Assembly: GCA_001770775.1 (NCBI GenBank)
Contig: MESA01000022.1
Coordinates: 1-64,000, forward strand
Direction of reading: 5' to 3'
Origin: Burkholderiales bacterium RIFCSPHIGHO2_12_FULL_63_20
GTDB lineage: Bacteria; Pseudomonadota; Gammaproteobacteria; Burkholderiales; Burkholderiaceae_C
DNA: 64,000 bases
Both the position numbers and the translations under genes were made by a program. Positions 28,276 to 37,900 of this stretch are shown here, in pieces (position 1 is the first letter of the stretch; the number at the start of each line of letters is the position of its first letter). Below the pieces are notes generated by a model. It was not told where the DNA came from. It saw nothing but the letters and a program-made list of their open reading frames with translations, and made no database searches.

Positions 28276-28482
28276 TCAGTCGCCCAGGGGCAGGTCGAAC
28301 TGCATGGCCTGCGTGATCACAGCACACATGTTGCCTTCGCAGACGATATCGGTGTCGGGCATTTGCCTTGCTTTGATCACGAGCGTTGCGAATTTAATGT
28401 GGTTTCCGATGTCTGGGCTAGTGTCTTCATAGCAGACTAAAAGATCTCTGCGGATGTCCTTGGCTGGGATAGATTGGGCCAC
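28276..28482 (-). CDS. Possible small protein following the secreted orphan gene
   Basis: A 68-codon frame begins at GTG directly after the stop of the 28483-29400 gene (TGA followed at once by GTG). It has three cysteines and ends FDLPLGD. I recognise no family. Its codon pattern is not clearly better than that of the overlapping opposite-strand frames. It may be a small downstream gene or the 3' remnant of a longer one. Confidence 0.3.
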   Translation of the reverse strand: MAQSIPAKDIRRDLLVCYEDTSPDIGNHIKFATLVIKARQMPDTDIVCEGNMCAVITQAMQFDLPLGD

Positions 28483-29400
28483 TCACTCGGGACGGCCGGG
28501 GCGGTGTTCGTGCATTTGAAGCGCCCATTCCCACGTGTCGTTGAACGCCAGAGGGTAGCCGATCGGCATGTGGCTTTCAGGTGGCCTTGCCTGCCAAATG
28601 GGCTTGTCGGCACAGCGTTTACCGTCCCCTTCGTAGGACTGCAACTCTACGATGGCGATACGGGCCATGTTCAGTATCGACGCGCTATCGGGGATGTAGA
28701 GCGGGTCGCCAACGCGCATGCTGGCTTTCATGACCGCTCGTCCGAGCGTCGGAGCGTACCAAAAGTGAGTGATGGTCCAACCGACCACGCGAGCGTCCTT
28801 GGCATCGCCATTCCGCTCAATGGTGCCTGGTGTCAGCACCCTGGGATTGGACTTGATCCAGCCCGCTTCTCGCACGATGTGCAGTACCCGGAAGCGACCC
28901 GCTGCAACGTCGATGGTCTCGATCCCCAGCACTTTGCTGTGGGCCTTCTCCTCGTAGTCATACCGATAGTGTTCGTAGCGTGAGCGGAACTCACCCTCTT
29001 CCTCAAATGCGTCTTCCCAGCTGTCTCCCACCTTGGCTGGAAAGCGAATCAGGGCCATCTGCCCCTTGCGGCTGGGGTTGTGCACTGCGTAAGTAGCGGC
29101 CACTTCGACGAGCTCTCCGTTGCCATCGATCACATAGACGTTCTCGTCCTTGGTTGTTCTGGTGAGCGTCAAATGAGTGGGTGCGATGCCCTGGCCTGCG
29201 ATGTACGTCCAGATGGATCCCTGGAGCGGGGCAGGAGCCGGCACGGGCTTGTGCTCGTCCCAGGCTACAACGCTGCATGTTGGCGATTGTGCGATGTGCG
29301 GCTTGCTCTTGGCGCCAGCGTATGCAGGCGCGCACAGGATGGCTCCGAGTGTCAGGGCGATGAGCGTGGCATGAAGCCGAGCAAGGGTGATCAAGGGCAT
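28483..29400 (-). CDS. Exported protein of unknown function in the vgrG island
   Basis: A 305-residue protein with a clear signal peptide (hydrophobic core about residues 8-23, cleavage probably after APAYA). The mature part contains mixed beta segments such as GSIWTYIAGQG, YVIDGNGELVEVAATYAV and WEDAFEEEGEFRSRYEHY, and has few cysteines. I do not recognise a family. The frame is open further upstream into a vgrG fragment, but the signal peptide and an AGAGAGAC-like ribosome site place the start at 29400. Its periplasmic destination and its position behind a broken vgrG suggest an orphan immunity or accessory protein. This is inference only. Confidence 0.65.
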   Translation of the reverse strand: MPLITLARLHATLIALTLGAILCAPAYAGAKSKPHIAQSPTCSVVAWDEHKPVPAPAPLQGSIWTYIAGQGIAPTHLTLTRTTKDENVYVIDGNGELVEVAATYAVHNPSRKGQMALIRFPAKVGDSWEDAFEEEGEFRSRYEHYRYDYEEKAHSKVLGIETIDVAAGRFRVLHIVREAGWIKSNPRVLTPGTIERNGDAKDARVVGWTITHFWYAPTLGRAVMKASMRVGDPLYIPDSASILNMARIAIVELQSYEGDGKRCADKPIWQARPPESHMPIGYPLAFNDTWEWALQMHEHRPGRPE

Positions 29401-29465
29401 GTCTCTCTGTCCATGAGGAAGTTGTGGTCCATCGTGCGGGGCGCACGCGGTGGTACCTCGACGGC

Positions 29466-29830
29466 AGCTGCTGCGCACTTGGCGGTGGCCATGCCAGCGG
29501 ATGATGCTGTCTTCCTTGAGCACGGCACCGGGCTGGGTGTAGCGGATGCGGGGCTGCGCGTTGGGCGCAAAGGCGCCGTTGTGGTCTGCAATCACCAAGG
29601 TGTGGGCGCCGAGGGTGCGCGGGTCGCTCGGGTCACCTTGGTGCTCGAACCAGCTGAACAGGCCTTCTTCGGCCCACAAGCGTTGCAGGAAGGCGAGGTC
29701 GGTTTCGTTGAACTGCGTGCACAGCGAGCGGCGGGCGAAGACCTCGCGGTCGGCCACGTCGATGCGCCACTGCGGCATCAGGCGCCCTTGGCTTTGGTAG
29801 TCGGCAAAGACGGCTTCGGTGATGTCGAGC
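29466..29830 (-). pseudogene. Fragment of a vgrG gene
   Basis: About 120 codons match residues 168-283 of the full VgrG encoded at 34970-38089, from DITEAVFADYQSQGRL to ITRWHGHRQV-type sequence. The DNA at 29481-29830 aligns without gaps to 37243-37592. There is no N-terminal start region, no gp5-like part and no DUF2345. On its 3' side the frame continues into unrelated codons. It is a remnant of a vgrG lost or partly replaced by recombination. Confidence 0.85.
29481..29830. repeat. 350-bp duplicated vgrG segment, copy 1
   Basis: This segment is the partner of 37243-37592. The two are the same length, align gap-free and differ at only scattered bases. Homology ends abruptly on the right (after GATGTCGAGC) and decays on the left. 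Both copies have the same orientation, so recombination between them would delete the effector, the two lipoproteins and part of vgrG. Confidence 0.85.
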
Positions 29831-30028
29831 GGCAGCAATTGCTCACACCCTGCTTAGAAGCAGAGCCGTAGAATTTGGCTGTTTCATGCATAACGATATT
29901 AAGGGATAGTCATGCTGCTGAGTCTGATGAGGTGCAGCGGTATGCATCTAGCGGCGCAAGTTTTCTGAGGCACAGGAAACGCAGACCAAGGTTGCCGCTA
30001 ATTGGCCCATGTCAAAAGGGAGTGCAAA

Positions 30029-31000
30029 ATGAGTAATCGGTGGCCCCTCAAGGGGCTGGGGCTCATGCTGGTGGTTGCATCGTCAGCCTGTCAGTCCAGC
30101 AATAACGACGGCGCCCCGAAAGAGGCGCGAGTCAATGTATCAAGCTCAGGCGCGAACGCGCTCCAGACCTTTTTCGCGAAGGCAAAGGGGAACCTGAAGT
30201 TTGTCGAAGGTGGTTCATTTCAGATGGGCGACTTCGGTCCGGTGCATTCGCCCGAGAAACTGCCCTACAGCAGCGATGCGGATAACAAGCCGCTGCACAA
30301 GGTGACCTTGGACAGCTTCTCGATGAGCGCCTACAAGATCACTTACGAAGATCACGATGCCTATGCCCAGGCAACGGGTAAGCCGAAGGTGGGGATGGAC
30401 GAGGTGACCAAAAAGTACCGTAATCCCCAAATAGCCGCCAGCCTCACATGGCAGCAAGCGAGGGACTATTGCCAGTGGCTTGGGCAACAGTTGAGCTTGC
30501 CCATGGATCTGCCCACTGAAGCCCAGTGGGAATATGCCGCGCGCAATCGGGGGCAGTTCTGGGTGGTGGCGACAGACAACGGCAAGATGGAGTTGGGTCG
30601 CAACACGCGAACGTTCGATGAGCGTTCTGTGTTTGCCAAGCAATTTGGCCTGACACGTCTGGAGCCATCTCTGCCACTGGGGCACTTGCCACCCAATCCC
30701 TTGGGCTTGTTCGACATGATGACCGAAGGGCAGGAGTGGGTGTTGGATTGGTATGCCGCTGACTACTATGCCAAGTCATCCGAGAAGAACCCGCAGGGCC
30801 CATTGACAGGTACGCATAAGGTACTGCGGAGTTCAAAAGGCGCAGGCGGTGACAATCTGATCATGGGCGATGGCCTGAGCATCACGCGACGTTTTCGCTT
30901 GCCGGATCGCTCCAAAGATCCTGATTACCGCTTGCAGAACCCAGGCTTCGGCACAACCAGTCGCTGTGTGGTCAACCGCACTGAACCGGTCGGGCGGTAG
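30029..31000 (+). CDS. FGE-fold (SUMF1-like) lipoprotein A
   Basis: A 323-residue lipoprotein with an N-terminal signal and lipobox SSAC (Cys21); Gln at +2 predicts outer-membrane sorting. The rest is a formylglycine-generating-enzyme (SUMF1/EgtB/PvdO) fold: FVEGGSFQMGDFG, LHKVTLDSFSMSAYKITYEDHDAY, SLTWQQARDYCQWLG, LPTEAQWEYAARNRG and LGLFDMMTEGQEWVLDWYA. The cysteine pair that binds copper in true formylglycine-generating enzymes is absent; the C-terminal region holds a single Cys in TSRCVVNR. It is therefore probably a non-catalytic scaffold. The FGE-like TagR of the P. aeruginosa type VI system is a precedent. The ATG at 30029 has GGGAG upstream. A tandem paralogue follows. Confidence 0.85.
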   Translation: MSNRWPLKGLGLMLVVASSACQSSNNDGAPKEARVNVSSSGANALQTFFAKAKGNLKFVEGGSFQMGDFGPVHSPEKLPYSSDADNKPLHKVTLDSFSMSAYKITYEDHDAYAQATGKPKVGMDEVTKKYRNPQIAASLTWQQARDYCQWLGQQLSLPMDLPTEAQWEYAARNRGQFWVVATDNGKMELGRNTRTFDERSVFAKQFGLTRLEPSLPLGHLPPNPLGLFDMMTEGQEWVLDWYAADYYAKSSEKNPQGPLTGTHKVLRSSKGAGGDNLIMGDGLSITRRFRLPDRSKDPDYRLQNPGFGTTSRCVVNRTEPVGR

Positions 31001-31122
31001 CGCTGTTGAGCGCTTGGCGCAATGTCTCGATGCTGAACTCTCCGCTTGAGCCATGACGACGATTACATAGGTGGTGGTTTGACAAGGCGTTGAGCTTATC
31101 CAGAACAGAAGGGGAGTAAGCG

Positions 31123-32097
31123 ATGAGAAAGACTTGGACCCTCAAAGGGTTGGGTTTGATGCTGGTGGCTGTGTCGTCGGCTTGCCAGTCCAACAGCAAC
31201 GATGAGGTCGCGCACGAGGATCGAGCCAATGCCTTGAGTGCAGGTGCGGTGGTGCCCCAAGTTTTTCTAGCAAAGGCAAAGGGGAACCTGAAATTTGTCG
31301 AAGGTGGCTCGTTCCACATGGGTGACTTCGGCCCTGTGCATTCGCCCGAGAAGCTGGCCTACAGCAGCGATGCGGACAACAAACCTCTGCACAAGGTGAC
31401 CTTGGACAGCTTTTCGATGAGCGCCTACAAGATCACTTACGAAGACCACGATGCCTATGCCCAGGCAACGGGGAAGCCTAAAGTGGGGATGGTTGCCCTG
31501 AAGAGAGGCAAACGTCATCCACGAATTGCAGCCAGCCTGACATGGCAAGAAGCGCGGGACTATTGCCAATGGCTTGGGCAGCAACTGAACCTACCGATGG
31601 ACTTGCCAACCGAAGCACAGTGGGAGTACGCGGCACGCAATCGGGGACAGTTCTGGGTGGTGGGGACGGACAACGGCAAGATGGAGTTGGGGCGCAATAC
31701 ACGCACTTTTGATGAGCGTGTCGACTATGCCGAGAAGCATGGGTTGACCGAACTCGAGCCATCGCTGCCGCTGGGAACATTGCCCCCCAATCCAATCGGT
31801 TTGTACGACATGATGACCGAAGGGCAAGAGTGGGTGCTGGACTGGTACGCAAAGGACTACTATGCCCACTCGCCGGGGAAAAATCCTGCTGGCCCAGCGA
31901 GTGGAACACGCAAGGTTGTGCGCAGCTCACGGGGTGGTGGTGGAGACAACCTCATCATGGGCGATGGACTTAGCATCACGCGCCGAAACATGCTCCCAGA
32001 CCCCCGTCAGGAGAGAAGTCTCGAAGGCTTATCTGACCCGTCCAAAGGCTTTACCAGTCGCTGTGTGGTCAACCGATCGGTACCCGTCGGTCAATGA
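31123..32097 (+). CDS. FGE-fold (SUMF1-like) lipoprotein B
   Basis: A 324-residue tandem paralogue of the preceding gene, with the same leader (LKGLGLMLV, lipobox SSAC at Cys21) and the same FGE fold. Long blocks are identical (for example SYKITYEDHDAY-type and PTEAQWEYAARNRGQFWVV). Differences cluster after the leader, around residues 120-130, at 190-205 and near the C terminus, consistent with divergence at a binding surface. It also lacks the catalytic cysteine pair. A GGGGAG ribosome site precedes ATG 31123. It converges on the putative effector gene with 17 bases between the stops. Roles as immunity, accessory or post-translational regulator are all possible. Confidence 0.85.
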   Translation: MRKTWTLKGLGLMLVAVSSACQSNSNDEVAHEDRANALSAGAVVPQVFLAKAKGNLKFVEGGSFHMGDFGPVHSPEKLAYSSDADNKPLHKVTLDSFSMSAYKITYEDHDAYAQATGKPKVGMVALKRGKRHPRIAASLTWQEARDYCQWLGQQLNLPMDLPTEAQWEYAARNRGQFWVVGTDNGKMELGRNTRTFDERVDYAEKHGLTELEPSLPLGTLPPNPIGLYDMMTEGQEWVLDWYAKDYYAHSPGKNPAGPASGTRKVVRSSRGGGGDNLIMGDGLSITRRNMLPDPRQERSLEGLSDPSKGFTSRCVVNRSVPVGQ

Positions 32098-32114
32098 GCC
32101 TTGATTGATGTGAT

Positions 32115-34949
32115 TCAGGCAAGGCTTGCGCCGGGGTCTCCCGAATAGGCCTCGCCAAGTTCGGCCGTTTGGATCACGGCGAAGCTGGGGTGTTCGCGCC
32201 CGTCGTTGGGCAGCAGGATGTCCAAGTGGGGCGTGTCCAGACGAGCGATGGTGTATCCCTTGGGGAAGTCATTGCGCACGGTGTTACGCATCTTGAGGTA
32301 AGCGTCGAGGTGCTTGTTGCCTGTGTCCTTGACTTCCTTGCGCTGGTTCACGCTCTGCATGAGAGAAGGCAGATCCTCTACCAATGAGTAGCCGTTGTTC
32401 AGGAAGCGAATCACGTCACCTTCGTTTTTGCCTGCAGGCTTCGCAGATTTGTCGCCTTCTGCGGTCATGTGCTCCATGACGTTCACCCATGTCTTGGCGG
32501 TGGTGGCGGTGGCCATGATGTTGACGATCGCCTCCTTGTGGGTTTCAAGGAAGTGCACTTCTGGATCGATGCCAGCAAGGCTGACGCTTGGCGTGTCTCG
32601 CATATGGCTGGGTAGGCCATGGCGAGTAATTTGGTAGAGCAACATGCCTCGGGTTTCCGGGGTGGCATGCACCAACCATTGCGGCTTGCGGTTGATGTTC
32701 TGGACCAGTTGGTTGCGGACCTTCGCCTGATCGATTTGAGTCAACCAGCTTCGGAAGTCTTCATCAATGCCGGCGCAGATGTTGTCGATCCGTCGGTAAA
32801 TCTCTGTTTGTCTTGCCTGCTCAGCAGTCTTCCCATCCAGCACCCCAATGCCCTCTTGGATCAAGAGCAGCAGCAACTGCGACAAAGCCTGGAAAGCTTC
32901 TCGGGCGATGTAGACCAACTGCCTCACGCCCGCGTTCAGCAACTGGTAGTGCACCCACTTCACGAACTGGAAAACTTTCTCCGCGTTGACGGTGAACTCC
33001 AGTGCACCCTTGCCGCCGATGCCCAGGCAAAGTCCTGCTGCAATGCGAACGCGGAACTTGCCGCCCGCAAGGTACACATAGACCTTGCCATTGAAGCCCA
33101 GGCCGGCCGTGCCTGACAGAGAGAGGGAGACTTCCGCAAAGCTCACGAATTCCTTTTCGGTGGGCGGCAGCCATTGCAGTTGCCCCCCGGGGGTGATGCC
33201 TGCTTCGACACCCGCGAAGGCATCGATGTCAGCCTTCACGCCGTTGAGGTCGTCGGGCATCTTTTCGTGGGGGCTGACCGGATCGAAGACGGGCAGGCGA
33301 CGTTTGGGGTCCATCTGGCTCGACAGAGATTTGGCCTTGGGGTCTGGTTTGATGCCGACCACGACTTGCTTCACGCCTTGCCAGGAAACGCCGGCGGCAC
33401 CAGACGCCACCAGCTTGGCGCCAGCAAACCCATATAGCTCGCAGCTGACCACTGCACGCAGCGCACCCAGCTCGTCGTCCCCCAGCTTCATCATCCAGCC
33501 TTTGAGCGACGGGAATGCATAACGTGCGGTGGCCTTGCCTTCGCACAGCACCACTTTGGCTTGCAGGTTGCCCTGTATCTCGGCCTTCTTGGCTTTCCAG
33601 TCGACAGCGGCGCTTGCGCCTGCACCAGCCACCAGCCTCAGCCACTGAGCATGGGCCTCGACTTCGTAGGTCTCGCTCTTGACGATGGTGTCGCTGAACT
33701 GAGTGGCCGCTTCGTCAAAGGCGGAGAGCACTACCGGGTCCATTTTGAGGAGGTCGTGCTTGGACTTGAGCTCCGTCTTGATCTTCTTGAAAGACTCCTT
33801 GAGCGCCTGAACATTCAGCGATTTGGGCGACACGCTTTGGCTGCCAGTGGCAGGGCCTTGCGCGAATTTGATGTTGAGCTTGTATTCCTTCTCGTTCAGG
33901 CGCTTCTTCTTGAGTTGAAGGTACTTGTCTTGAGGGAGGTAACGACGGCGCAGGCCCATTTGCTTGGCACCTGTGGCTGCATCCTTGCCTTTGACATAGC
34001 TCTCGTACGTGTAGACCTCTTTCACGTCCGCCAGCTTGGCGAAGTTCTTGTTCAACTCGGTCTTGATCTTGTCTTCTGCCAAACCCAAGGCCTTCTCCGC
34101 TGCAGCGACTTCTTTGGCGTTGCCAGATTCAAGGGCGCGGCTCAGGTCGAGTTTTGCGCGATGGCCATTGGCCATGATCTGCTCCAGCAGGCCACTGGCG
34201 TCCTCGAAATCGTCGAATGCGCTTTGAGGAACGGCGATCAACTCGTTGTCCTCTGGCGAGATCAGAACAGGCAGGCTTTGTTTGCCTGCGAGCGTCTGTG
34301 TTGCGCCTTCTTTTTTGGGCACGGTGTTCGCAGCCATTGTCTTGAGTGGCAGCTCGTACAGCGTGACTTTCTGGCCTTTGATGAGGGGGGGCAGTCGCTT
34401 GGTGGCGACTTTGACCTGGCTGCCCGGGATCTCAAATTTGAAGACCAATGGGGCTGCGCAGAAGATGGTGCCAGTTTCACCTCGGGCGTTGGTGGTGCCA
34501 GTGATGGGTGTGTTGCGATCCAACTCTCTTGCCACGGCCTCCTTGCCATTGGCGTCGAGCAGGTAGGCCGTGAACTTCGCTCCAGCAATGGGGCGATTGC
34601 CGTTCTGGCTGTGAAAGCGAACGCGGAAGTACGGCTTGATTCGGACGGTTAGGGTGCTCTGGCCTTTTTCCGATGCCGGTCCGATGTCCAGCTCGGGGCG
34701 GGCCAGGATGCCGTAGGTGTCGTGTACGTCGGGAGCCTCGTAGGCGCCTGTGTGATGGTTGAGCACCTCCAGCAGACAGGTCGTTGCGTCGCGGACGGTT
34801 TCGATGGGGTGAGTTTCCCCGGCCGCGTTGGTGCTGCCATTGGAAAAGGGCACATGCGTGGCTTGATTGAGCAGGCGGTATTGGACGCCGCCGCATGCGA
34901 TCACACTGTCGACGTGCTTGTATTGCAGTCTGAACTTGCCGGCCGCCAT
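32115..34949 (-). CDS. Putative type VI secretion effector, unrecognised family
   Basis: A 944-residue protein translated just after vgrG, with an AGGAGGG ribosome site 20 bases downstream of the vgrG stop. The N-terminal part (about 1-65) has CGGVQYRLL and NGSTNAAGETHP, a pattern shared with the VgrG tail. A second beta-sandwich-like region (about 100-175) includes GNRPIAGAKFTAYLLDANGKE and NARGETG. A Lys/Glu-rich helical section spans about 250-430. Residues 600-655 are Gly-rich with alternating hydrophobics (SLSLSGTAGLGFNG, GGKFRVRIAAGLCLGIGGKG), followed by a hydrophobic helix with QLLLLLI (691-697). A helical C-terminal 200 residues follow. No enzymatic motif is seen. A membrane-acting toxin is plausible but unproven. 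Confidence 0.7.
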   Translation of the reverse strand: MAAGKFRLQYKHVDSVIACGGVQYRLLNQATHVPFSNGSTNAAGETHPIETVRDATTCLLEVLNHHTGAYEAPDVHDTYGILARPELDIGPASEKGQSTLTVRIKPYFRVRFHSQNGNRPIAGAKFTAYLLDANGKEAVARELDRNTPITGTTNARGETGTIFCAAPLVFKFEIPGSQVKVATKRLPPLIKGQKVTLYELPLKTMAANTVPKKEGATQTLAGKQSLPVLISPEDNELIAVPQSAFDDFEDASGLLEQIMANGHRAKLDLSRALESGNAKEVAAAEKALGLAEDKIKTELNKNFAKLADVKEVYTYESYVKGKDAATGAKQMGLRRRYLPQDKYLQLKKKRLNEKEYKLNIKFAQGPATGSQSVSPKSLNVQALKESFKKIKTELKSKHDLLKMDPVVLSAFDEAATQFSDTIVKSETYEVEAHAQWLRLVAGAGASAAVDWKAKKAEIQGNLQAKVVLCEGKATARYAFPSLKGWMMKLGDDELGALRAVVSCELYGFAGAKLVASGAAGVSWQGVKQVVVGIKPDPKAKSLSSQMDPKRRLPVFDPVSPHEKMPDDLNGVKADIDAFAGVEAGITPGGQLQWLPPTEKEFVSFAEVSLSLSGTAGLGFNGKVYVYLAGGKFRVRIAAGLCLGIGGKGALEFTVNAEKVFQFVKWVHYQLLNAGVRQLVYIAREAFQALSQLLLLLIQEGIGVLDGKTAEQARQTEIYRRIDNICAGIDEDFRSWLTQIDQAKVRNQLVQNINRKPQWLVHATPETRGMLLYQITRHGLPSHMRDTPSVSLAGIDPEVHFLETHKEAIVNIMATATTAKTWVNVMEHMTAEGDKSAKPAGKNEGDVIRFLNNGYSLVEDLPSLMQSVNQRKEVKDTGNKHLDAYLKMRNTVRNDFPKGYTIARLDTPHLDILLPNDGREHPSFAVIQTAELGEAYSGDPGASLA

Positions 34950-34956
34950 GGGTCAG

Positions 34957-34963
34957 CCCTCCT
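34957..34963 (-). promoter_or_regulatory. Strong ribosome-binding site of the effector gene
   Basis: AGGAGGG on the minus strand, seven bases before the ATG at 34949, fixes the effector start and lies just after the vgrG stop. It supports efficient linked expression with vgrG. Confidence 0.75.
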
Positions 34964-34969
34964 GAAATT

Positions 34970-37900
34970 TCATTGATTCGGGACGATGCGGAAGCCGTGG
35001 TGATCCGCGTCCTCGATGTAGACCTGAACCTGTTCTCTGCGAGACGTGGTCAAGAGTTGAGTGCGACCACTGCTGTCGGTCTTGCCTGTGCGTGTGCTGC
35101 CATCTGCGAGCAGCATGATGTAGGGACGTCCTGCAAGCGGCTTACCTGCTGAATCGACTGCTTGATATTGCAAGTGGTGGCCAGCGTCGATGGCCTGGGC
35201 AGTACCGAAACGAGGTGGATCGACCGACGCCCCTCCACCCCCCGTCAACTCCTTCGCCGAAGCCTTGAACTGCGCCGCCCCGCTCGTGCCAATCTCGATG
35301 TTGCCGCCTTCGATCTTCACGTAACCCCCGCCCCCATTGAGCACAATCCGGTTCGGTGCCGTGATGACGATGTTCGCCGCCGTACTTTGCAGGTCAATCG
35401 CCTTTTGCGCGGTCAACGTGAAGGCATCGCTCTGCGCTTCGGTGCGCACGTTGCCGCTGTCGGCGTGCAGCTTCAGCCCCACGTCCTGTACGGCACGTTG
35501 CTTGTCCTTGGCTTCACCCCGCGTGAACAGGCTGATGCCATCTTTGACGGCCCAGGCTTGGTGGCGTTGGGCCAGCAGGTTGGTGTCTTGCGCGGTGGTG
35601 AGGGTGGTGTGCTGGCCGGTGCTCAGCACCGTGTTTGCAGGTGTCAGCGCCGCGATGTCGCCGGCTGCGCTCATCACCAGGTCGGGCCGTTCGGTGGCAG
35701 GGATCTGGCCGTGCCCACCGTCAATGCCACGCGCTGCATCTTGAGACGTCCCGCCTTCAGCGTGAGTCGCACCCTCACCCGATTGCTCCGTGCCTCGCAG
35801 GCTTTGCAGCGTGGTTTGCAAGGCAGCATGCGCAGGCAGTTTGTCTGGCGCGGCCTCGCCCGGCAGCTTGGCCAGGTGGGTCTGGGCGTTGGCGTGCAGG
35901 GCCGTCATCAGCTCGGCATGGCCGCGCAGTTGGCTCTGCGCCTCGCGGCTGTTCATGGGCTGGCCCTGGCCAGTGCTGGTGCCGCCCGCGCGGGCGTGGG
36001 TGCTCACATGCAGGCCGCTGGCCGCGCGCAGCGCGCCTTGCGCCTGCGTGTGCAACTCCAGCCCGTGGCCCCGATGGGCCAGACGCTGGTTGTCATGCTG
36101 TTGCAGCAGGTGGCCCATTTGCAGCCAGGTCTGGCTCTGCGTGGTGTGCACCAGGGTGCGGCCCTGGCCGGGGGTGTCGTCGAGCACCAGTTGGTTGTGC
36201 CCACCGCTGCCCGCTCGTGAGGCATCCCAGCTCTGGCTCTTGAAGCCGCTGAGCGTGGCGGTGTGGGCGTGGCCTTCATGGGCACCTTGCCGCGCACTGC
36301 CGGGGAACCACGCCGGGGCGTTGCCCGTGGCGCCAGCGGCTCCAGCGTTGACACGGTTGCCCTGCGCGTCGGGCTGGCCCTCGCCGTTGTAGGTGGCGCC
36401 GACGATGACGGGGCGGTCGATGTCGCCGTCCACAAACTCCACCAGCACCTCTTGTCCCAGGCGCGGGATGAAGACCCCGCCCCAGTTGGCCCCGGCCCAC
36501 GACGACTGGGCCACGCGCACCCAGGTGCCCGAGGCGTCGGACGCGGGCGCGTTGTCATCCATCGGGGCGCTCAGACGGTGGCTGGCTTGCGCGCCGCGCT
36601 GCCAGTGGAACTGCAGCTTGATGCGGGCGTCGCGGTCGGTGTGGATGGGGGCGTCCAGGCCCACCACCAAGGCGGTTTGCGTGCCCCACACGGTGGGGCG
36701 AGGGTGAACCAGACGGCCTTGCGCATCCATCAGGCGCGGGCGCACCGGCACGCTCACGCGCTGGGCGCTCAAGCGGGCTTCGTACAGGGGTTCGTCGCTG
36801 GCGTTGGCGCTCACGGCTTGCTGGCCGGGGCGCACCACGCTGCCCAGCAGGTGCTGCAAGCCGGCCTGCACATCGGCGCTGAGGTTGTTGCGGGCGCGGT
36901 GCACCACGCCCAGCACCACAAAGCGGGCTTCGTCATCGTCGCCCTGGGCCAGCCCGCCGTCGTGCTCGGCGTGCTCCAGCAGCGTGAAGGTGGTGCCCGG
37001 CTGCAGGGTGCGCACGGTGGCGGTGCCCTCAAATCGCTTGCGCTCGGCCTGCAGGCTTTGCTGCTGGATCAGCACGCGGCGTTCGGCCTGGGCGGGCGTC
37101 TCGTAGGCGTAGGCGCCGGGCTGGTCGTGGTGCACCAGGGGCATGGGTTGCGCGTGGTCGGCGTCGGCCTCGGCGCTGGAGGCGTGGCTGCTCACGGCGC
37201 GGTAGTCCCAGCTGGCCGTTTGCACGCTGCTGCTCGCGACCTGACGGTGGCCATGCCAGCGGGTGATGCTGTCTTCCTTGAGCACGGCCCCGGCCTGGGT
37301 GTAGCGGATGCGTGGCTGCGCGTTGGGGGTGAAAGCACCGTTGTGGTCGGCAATCACCAGGGTGTGCGCGCCCAGGGTGCGCAGCTCGTGTGCGTCGCCC
37401 TGATGTTCGAACCAGGTGAACAGGCCTTCTTCGGCCCACAGGCGCTGCAAGAAGGCGAGGTCGGTTTCGTTGAACTGCGTGCACAGCGAGCGGCGGGCGA
37501 AGGCCTCGCGGTCGGCCACGTCGATGCGCCACTGCGGCATCAGGCGGCCCTGGCTTTGGTAGTCGGCAAAGACGGCTTCGGTGATGTCGAGCACGCTCTG
37601 ATCCTGGAAGACCCAGGCATCGGTGCGTTGCGCGAGGAAGGCGGTCCAGGGTTCGATGTGCAGGCGGTAGCGGGCCAGACCACCGTCGGCACCCATCAGC
37701 TCAAAGCGGGTGACGTGGCCGTGGAAGGGGCGCAGTTCGGCGGTGCTGTGGGCGGTGAGCAGCTCCAGCAACACGGGCTGGCCGAGCAGGTGAGGCGCAT
37801 GCAAGTCGGCACGGGTGCTCACGGCCAGCAGCTCGATGCCAAAGCCGGTGGTCTGGCCAGGGGGCTGCTGAGGGGACGCGCCAGCGGGCAACCACGACAC

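Noticed and set aside
28483-29838. A single 451-codon gene joining a VgrG segment to an exported protein
   Set aside because: The VgrG similarity stops about 25 codons before an internal Met that begins a clear signal peptide with its own ribosome site. A signal peptide in mid-protein makes no sense, so I split it into a pseudogene and a gene starting at 29400.
30029-32097. Functional formylglycine-generating enzymes that activate a sulfatase
   Set aside because: The copper-binding cysteine pair is missing in both proteins, and no sulfatase gene lies in the window.
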